Assembly: GCA_046261875.1 (NCBI GenBank)
Contig: JBHENW010000203.1
Span: 1-14,062 of the forward strand
Reading direction: 5' to 3'
DNA: 14,062 nucleotides
Origin: JBHENW01 sp046261875
GTDB taxonomy: Bacteria; Acidobacteriota; Thermoanaerobaculia; UBA5066; Gp7-AA6
Numbering within the stretch: position 1 is the stretch's first letter; every line of letters starts with the position of its first letter. Below, piece by piece: positions 6,601 through 14,062 of this stretch. The notes under the pieces are model-generated. The model worked only from the letters and a program-made list of their open reading frames with translations. It had not been told where the DNA came from and ran no database searches. The translations under genes and the position numbers were made by a program.

Positions 6601-7929
6601 GACGAGTCCGGCATCATCCGCATCGGCGCGACCGTCAAGCCGGGCGACATCCTCGTCGGCAAGGTCACCCCGAAGGGGGAGACCCAGCTGACCCCGGAAG
6701 AGAAGCTGTTGCGGGCGATCTTCGGCGAAAAGGCCGGGGACGTGCGCGACGCCTCGCTCAAGTGCCCTCCGGGGATCGAGGGCACGGTCGTGGACGTGAA
6801 GATCTTCTCCCGCAAAGGGATCGAGAAGGACATGCGGGCCCTGTCGATCGAGCAGGACCAGATCGCCAAGATCGAGAAGAACTCCAAGGACGAGATCCGG
6901 ATCATCCGCGAAGAAGCGAACAAAAAGATCCGCGACCTGCTGAACGGCAAGGTCTCGGCCGAGGAGATGAACGACCGCGAAGGCAACGAGCTGGTCAAGA
7001 AGGGGGGGCGCTTCACCGAGGAAGCCGTCGCGCGCCTGACGCCCCAGCAGCTCAAGCGGCTCAAGCTGAAGGACGAGGAGATCGCGGACGCGGTGCAGAT
7101 CATCCTGCGCCGCCAGGACTCGCAGATCGAGGTCCTGAACCGTGTCAACGCCGAGCGCATCGAGCTGCTCCAGAAGGGGGACGAGCTCCCGCCCGGCGTG
7201 ATCAAGATGGTCAAGGTCTACGTCGCCATGAAGCGCAAGCTCTCCGTGGGCGACAAGATGGCCGGCCGGCACGGGAACAAGGGGGTCATCTCCCGCATCC
7301 TTGCCGAGGCGGACATGCCCTACCTGCCGGACGGCACGCCGATCGACATCGTGCTGAACCCCCTCGGCGTGCCCTCGCGCATGAACGTCGGTCAGATCCT
7401 GGAGACCCACCTCGGGTGGGCCTCGCACGAGCTCGACCTGCGGGTTGCGACCCCCGTTTTCGACGGCGCGTCGGAAGGGGAGATCAAGCGGCACCTGAAG
7501 GACGCGAACCTGCCTTCCTCCGGGAAGACCGTCCTCTATGACGGCATGACGGGCGAGCCCTTCGAGCAGCAGGTGACGGTGGGCTACATCTACATGATGA
7601 AGCTCTCCCACCTCGTGGACGACAAGATCCATGCGCGCTCGATCGGGCCGTACTCGCTCATCACCCAGCAGCCCCTCGGCGGCAAGGCCCAGTTCGGCGG
7701 CCAGCGGTTCGGCGAGATGGAGGTCTGGGCGCTCGAGGCGTACGGGGCGTCCTATACCCTCCAGGAGCTGCTCACGGTCAAGTCCGACGACGTGGAAGGC
7801 CGCTCCCAGGTGTACGAGGCGGTCGTGAAGGGAGACGTCCCGACGGACCCCGGGCTGCCCGAGTCCTTCAACGTCCTCGTGCGCGAGCTGCAGTCGCTCT
7901 GCCTCGACGTGGAGCTCTTGAAGAAGTGA
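3682..7929 (+). CDS. rpoB: DNA-directed RNA polymerase subunit beta
   Basis: The 1415-residue beta subunit forms one pincer of RNA polymerase. ATG 3682 has GAGGAG five bases upstream. The protrusion begins at '[15 protein letters not shown]' (26-40). It is interrupted by a cysteine-rich insert (about 80-142, described separately), then resumes with '[22 protein letters not shown]' (203-224). The lobe follows (about 225-500). The rifampicin pocket '[20 protein letters not shown]' (572-591) keeps the sensitive-type residues D580, H590 and S595 (E. coli D516, H526, S531). '[20 protein letters not shown]' is at 619-638. A lineage-type insert (about 658-706) precedes '[11 protein letters not shown]'. 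A charged coiled-coil insert (about 1055-1165) precedes '[17 protein letters not shown]', which carries K1192 and K1200 (E. coli K1065, K1073). The C-terminal clamp segment is '[18 protein letters not shown]' (1339-1356). Confidence 0.98.
   Translation: [1415 protein letters not shown]
3919..4107 (+). other. Double zinc-ribbon insert inside RpoB, first half like RpoC zinc-binding domain
   Basis: RpoB residues 80-142 interrupt the protrusion domain between '[10 protein letters not shown]' and '[15 protein letters not shown]', where E. coli beta has only a few residues. The insert has eight cysteines: C84, C86, C99, C102, then C118, C121, C132, C135. The first four follow C-x-C-x(12)-C-x2-C, exactly the spacing of the RpoC zinc-binding domain encoded at 8262-8318 (C69, C71, C84, C87). 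W82, E83, G87, K90, H94, G103, V107 and T108 also correspond to RpoC residues, with one residue gained before the V-T. The second four follow CxxCG-x(9)-xCxxCG ('[19 protein letters not shown]'), a common zinc-ribbon pattern. Zinc binding is inferred. The frame is continuous with rpoB on both sides, so this is not an annotation error. Confidence 0.85.
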
Positions 7930-8057
7930 AGAAAATCATGAGTTTTCCAAACGCCTCGAGTCAGCGAACACAGCGCCATTCTCGCCATGGGATGGTGAAC
8001 TGCGGCCGTTTACTCATTCCCGGCCGCGTCGAGCGGCCGCTCAAAAGGAGCGCGTGA
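7930..8057 (+). promoter_or_regulatory. rpoB-rpoC spacer with alternative hairpins and rpoC ribosome binding site
   Basis: This 128-base spacer is AT-richer in its first half than the flanking genes. Its second half has three copies of a self-complementary element: GCGGCCG 8002-8008, CGGCCGC 8021-8027 and GCGGCCGC 8033-8040. The middle copy can pair with the first (12-base loop) or with the third (5-base loop GTCGA), so two hairpins exclude each other. Directly after comes a strong Shine-Dalgarno, AAAAGGAG 8043-8050, seven bases before the rpoC GTG start. No T-run follows, so termination is unlikely; control of rpoC translation or RNA cleavage is possible. I see no convincing promoter. Confidence 0.5.
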
Positions 8058-12248
<4,191 letters not shown>

Positions 12249-12281
12249 GCCGCAGACGGCGCGCCTTCCAATCTTCGATCC

Positions 12282-12313
12282 CGAACGGGGCCTCCGGGCC
12301 CCGTTCGCTTTTT
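12282..12313 (+). terminator. Rho-independent terminator after rpoC
   Basis: A perfect eleven-pair stem, CGAACGGGGCC 12282-12292 with GGCCCCGTTCG 12297-12307, has a four-base loop TCCG and is followed by C and TTTTT (12309-12313). It begins 34 bases after the rpoC stop. It is the only structure in the window with all the marks of an intrinsic terminator, and it probably ends the tuf-to-rpoC transcription unit and separates it from the genes downstream. Confidence 0.95.
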
Positions 12314-12379
12314 CCGAGCCCCCCGTCTTTCGGATAGCCTTGGTCCTCCAAGCACCGCCCCCGTGCCGCGGCCAACCGC

Positions 12380-12465
12380 AGGAGGTCTCCCTGGCGAAGA
12401 CGTGTTCCTTCTCCTTCCGGCGCTCGGGCCCCGCCGGGCCGTACGGCGCCCCGGCGACGCCATGA
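12380..12465 (+). promoter_or_regulatory. Strong Shine-Dalgarno with short possible leader ORF before the metallo-hydrolase gene
   Basis: AGGAGG at 12380-12385 is the best ribosome binding site in the right-hand part of the window, yet no ATG, GTG or TTG lies at normal distance. The codon five bases downstream is CTG (12391), opening a 24-codon frame that begins L-A-K-T-C-S and stops at TGA 12463-12465. That stop overlaps the ATG of the next gene (ATGA). This fits a translated leader coupled to the hydrolase, with a rare CTG start. Alternatively, the site serves GTG 12402 in the hydrolase frame, but that is 16 bases away. The leader is inference only. Confidence 0.35.
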
Positions 12466-13112
12466 CCGTTCTCGGTCTGTTCGGGCTGCTCCTGGCGACC
12501 GCTTCGGCCCCGGCCGGCGGCTTGAAGATGACTTTCATTGGCAACGCCGCCGTGCACGTCACGGATGGCAAGACCGCCTTCGTGACCGACTTTCCCTACC
12601 GATCGGGGGCGTTTGGCTACATGACCTACGACATGAAGCGCGTGCCGCCGCTGGAGGGCGCGGCGGTCCTGATCACCCATCCCCACGCAGATCATTTCGC
12701 GCCCGAGCTCTTCCAGGCTCGGCCCATGAAGCTCTTCGGGCCCCCGCGTCTGGCGCGGGCGGTGCGGGGCGGGCAGGAGGTTCCGTCCGGCCTGCCGCTG
12801 CGCCACGGCGATTTCGAGATCCAGGGGATCCCCACGCCGCACGGGGACATCGAGCATTTCTCGTACCTCGTCACCCACCGCGGCCGGAAGATCTATTTCT
12901 CCGGCGACACGGACAGCGACGAGGCACTCCTGAAGATGCGCGGGCTGGACGTCGCCTTCGTCTCCCCGTGGGTGCTCTTCAGCGTCGCCAAGGCGGGAAA
13001 GCGGGTGGACGCGAAGAGGATCGTCGTGTACCACCATCGTGCCGATCAGACGAAGCCGCCCTATCCGGGCAGCATCGTCCCGAAACAGGGGCAGGTCTTC
13101 ACGATTCCCTGA
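12462..13112 (+). CDS. Exported metallo-beta-lactamase-fold hydrolase
   Basis: From ATG 12462 the product is 216 residues. An N-terminal signal peptide ('MTVLGLFGLLLATASAPA', 1-18) suggests export. The fold is the metallo-beta-lactamase type: 'LITHPHADHF' (70-79) gives the HxHxDH metal motif (H73, H75, D77, H78). 'TPHGDIEHFSYLV' (125-137) gives further His candidates, 'YFSGDTD' (145-151) the bridging Asp (D149), and 'VVYHHRADQ' (188-196) the last His. This fits the small branch of Zn-dependent hydrolases related to UPF0173/Lactamase_B_3-type proteins; the substrate cannot be told. The frame is open upstream to GTG 12363 and GTG 12402, but those starts would put charged residues before the signal peptide. 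It stands alone, after the rpoC terminator. Confidence 0.88.
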   Translation: MTVLGLFGLLLATASAPAGGLKMTFIGNAAVHVTDGKTAFVTDFPYRSGAFGYMTYDMKRVPPLEGAAVLITHPHADHFAPELFQARPMKLFGPPRLARAVRGGQEVPSGLPLRHGDFEIQGIPTPHGDIEHFSYLVTHRGRKIYFSGDTDSDEALLKMRGLDVAFVSPWVLFSVAKAGKRVDAKRIVVYHHRADQTKPPYPGSIVPKQGQVFTIP

Positions 13113-13116
13113 TCGG

Positions 13117-13141
13117 CGTCCGGCCGGCGTGCCCCCGGACG
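13117..13141 (+). other. Hairpin after the metallo-hydrolase gene
   Basis: CGTCCGG 13117-13123 can pair with CCGGACG 13135-13141 (seven pairs, 11-base loop), four bases after the hydrolase stop. The nearest T-run (13164-13168) is more than 20 bases away, so this is at best a weak or Rho-assisted end of transcript. The remaining bases up to 13197 show no promoter I can defend; TACGCT at 13183-13188 is a poor -10 candidate without a well-spaced -35. Confidence 0.35.
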
Positions 13142-13206
13142 ACACGCGCGCGCTCCACCTATCTTTTTCATCCCGGCGCGTCTACGCTAGAAGTCTCGGA
13201 GGTTTG

Positions 13207-13932
13207 ATGAAGCCTGTTGGTTTCCAGCCCGCGAATGCTGCGCGCGCCATCGTCGCGGCCGCGTTCGCCTTGTCGGCAATGATCCTCCCCGCCGGATCCG
13301 CCGGCGCGGAGAAGGCGGCTCCGCCGAAGTCACGGGCCGCGGGCTCGATCACCGCCGTGGAAGCCCGGGCCCTGGCGGACTGGGCCCTCGCCCGCCCGGA
13401 GGTCGCCTCCCGGTTCCAGGGCGCGCGGACCCGCCTCCTCCATGCCGGAATCCCGGAAGCGGCGAAGGACGGAAAGGCGGCCCCCGGAAGACAGGCGCTC
13501 CTCGCTTTCCGGGACTACGACACGGGGGTCGTCCGGCTGGTGACGGTGGACCTCGAGAGCGGCCGTGTCGGCGTGAAAGAGACCGCGCGGCTGGTGCAGC
13601 CGAACCTCGAGGAGATCTCCGATGCGATGGCGATCGTCCTGGCCGACCCCCGGCTCGCGGCCTTCTCCGCGAACCCGGCCCTGATCCTCCAGGGCGGCTT
13701 TCACGTGAAGGGCCCGCACGACGACGACCCCTGCTCGCGCGAGGTCTGCCTGGAGTTCGCGTTCATGCAACGGGATCTCGAGCCCACGCCGGTGCCGGAA
13801 GAGAAGCGGAAGGCCCCCCGCCGGGTCATCGTCAACCTGTCGCGGGGAGCCGTCGTCAACCTCGATTACCGCGCCAACGCGGACGCCGGCGCCCCTCTCC
13901 CGAGGATGACGGCCGCGGAGGACGGGCGATGA
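13207..13932 (+). CDS. Exported protein with copper-amine-oxidase-like N-terminal segment
   Basis: The 241-residue product starts at ATG 13207, with CGGAGG (13197-13202) four bases upstream; the frame is open upstream, but this start gives a clear signal peptide ('AIVAAAFALSAMILPAGSAGA', about 14-34). The mature part has 'VVRLVTVDLESGRVGV' (108-123) and 'RLVQPNLEEISDAMAIVLA' (128-146) followed by DPR. That resembles the N2/N3 domains of copper amine oxidases (VDL...QP...E...A...I...DP). No catalytic Tyr/His signature is present and it is far shorter than a full oxidase (over 600 residues). C176 and C181 could form a disulfide in the exported protein. The stop overlaps the next start (ATGA), so the two are probably co-translated partners. 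The family link is from memory and tentative. Confidence 0.82.
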   Translation: MKPVGFQPANAARAIVAAAFALSAMILPAGSAGAEKAAPPKSRAAGSITAVEARALADWALARPEVASRFQGARTRLLHAGIPEAAKDGKAAPGRQALLAFRDYDTGVVRLVTVDLESGRVGVKETARLVQPNLEEISDAMAIVLADPRLAAFSANPALILQGGFHVKGPHDDDPCSREVCLEFAFMQRDLEPTPVPEEKRKAPRRVIVNLSRGAVVNLDYRANADAGAPLPRMTAAEDGR

Positions 13933-14062
13933 AGACGGGCCGGCGCATCCTCCTGCTCCTCGCGGCCGCGTCGATCGGCGCCGTCTCATCCGCGCGCGCG
14001 CAATGCCCGGCCAACACGACCGCGGTCCAGTGGCCGACGGTCGGTCCCGTCTGGGACTTCTG
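13929..14062 (+). CDS. Exported protein, N-terminal fragment (possible copper-amine-oxidase-like partner)
   Basis: ATG 13929 overlaps the stop of the preceding gene by three bases. The frame stays open to the window edge, giving 44 full codons. Residues 1-24 form a signal peptide: basic 'MKTGRR', hydrophobic 'ILLLLAAASIGAVS', then 'SARA' before Q25, a standard signal peptidase I site. The Cys at 26 is not in a lipobox. The mature start includes 'AVQWPTVGPVWDF'. A short W-rich stretch of this kind after a signal peptide recalls the catalytic domain start of copper-amine-oxidase-like proteins, which would suit its neighbour, but too little is visible to be sure. Confidence 0.75.
   Translation, partial: MKTGRRILLLLAAASIGAVSSARAQCPANTTAVQWPTVGPVWDF

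Noticed and set aside
7938..8057. 39-codon frame filling the rpoB-rpoC spacer and ending next to the rpoC start
   Set aside because: Its codon use is unlike neighbouring genes (many A/T third positions), it has no good ribosome binding site and no recognisable pattern. The abutting stop is probably chance.
12363..12461. N-terminal extension of the metallo-hydrolase from GTG 12363
   Set aside because: It has no ribosome binding site and would place a charged stretch before an otherwise clear signal peptide.
13039..13206. Upstream extension of the 241-residue exported protein
   Set aside because: It overlaps the end of the metallo-hydrolase in another frame, whereas ATG 13207 has a good ribosome binding site and yields a signal peptide.
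13929..14062. Lipoprotein signal in the last gene (Cys at residue 26)
   Set aside because: The residues before the Cys (A-R-A-Q) do not fit a lipobox; a signal peptidase I site after 'ARA' fits better.

Overview
This window is the conserved transcription/translation cluster of a GC-rich bacterium with strong G/C bias at third codon positions, plus three genes of a different kind at its right end. All genes are on the + strand. The order is tuf (3' end), rpmG, tRNA-Trp, secE, nusG, rplK, rplA, rplJ, rplL, rpoB, rpoC, then a strong intrinsic terminator. RpoC carries a large insertion in the trigger loop of the type found in Gram-negative RNA polymerases, and RpoB carries a flap-proximal coiled-coil insertion. 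These, with a '[10 protein letters not shown]'-type segment in RpoB, suggest a Gram-negative, non-proteobacterial lineage such as Acidobacteriota or a relative. That placement is an inference, not a demonstrated assignment.

Bases 1-1198 hold the end of EF-Tu, a four-cysteine L33, a tRNA-Trp with encoded CCA, the SecE translocon subunit and the elongation factor NusG. The gaps are only 3-18 bases and secE/nusG overlap, so tRNA and mRNAs are probably cut from one transcript. Bases 1214-3525 hold the L11-L1-L10-L7/L12 block. A 138-base structured leader before rplJ resembles the L10 autoregulatory leader. Bases 3682-12248 hold rpoB and rpoC, each preceded by a hairpin-rich spacer of 130-160 bases.

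The most notable observation is in RpoB. Between the usual '..[10 protein letters not shown]' and '[12 protein letters not shown]' segments there is an insert of about 60 residues with eight cysteines. Its first half matches the N-terminal zinc-binding domain of the RpoC in this same window, with the same spacing between the four cysteines and shared W, E, G, K, H, V and T positions. Its second half looks like a classic CxxCG...CxxCG zinc ribbon. A beta-prime-like zinc ribbon inside beta is something I do not recall being described.

After the rpoC terminator (12282-12313) comes a small exported metallo-beta-lactamase-fold protein, and not the rpsL-rpsG-fusA genes that often follow rpoC. Next are two overlapping genes for exported proteins. 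The first has a segment resembling the N-terminal domains of copper amine oxidases. The second runs off the window and may be the partner catalytic protein. There are no CRISPR arrays, insertion sequences or integrase genes. No stretch over 300 bases lacks a gene.
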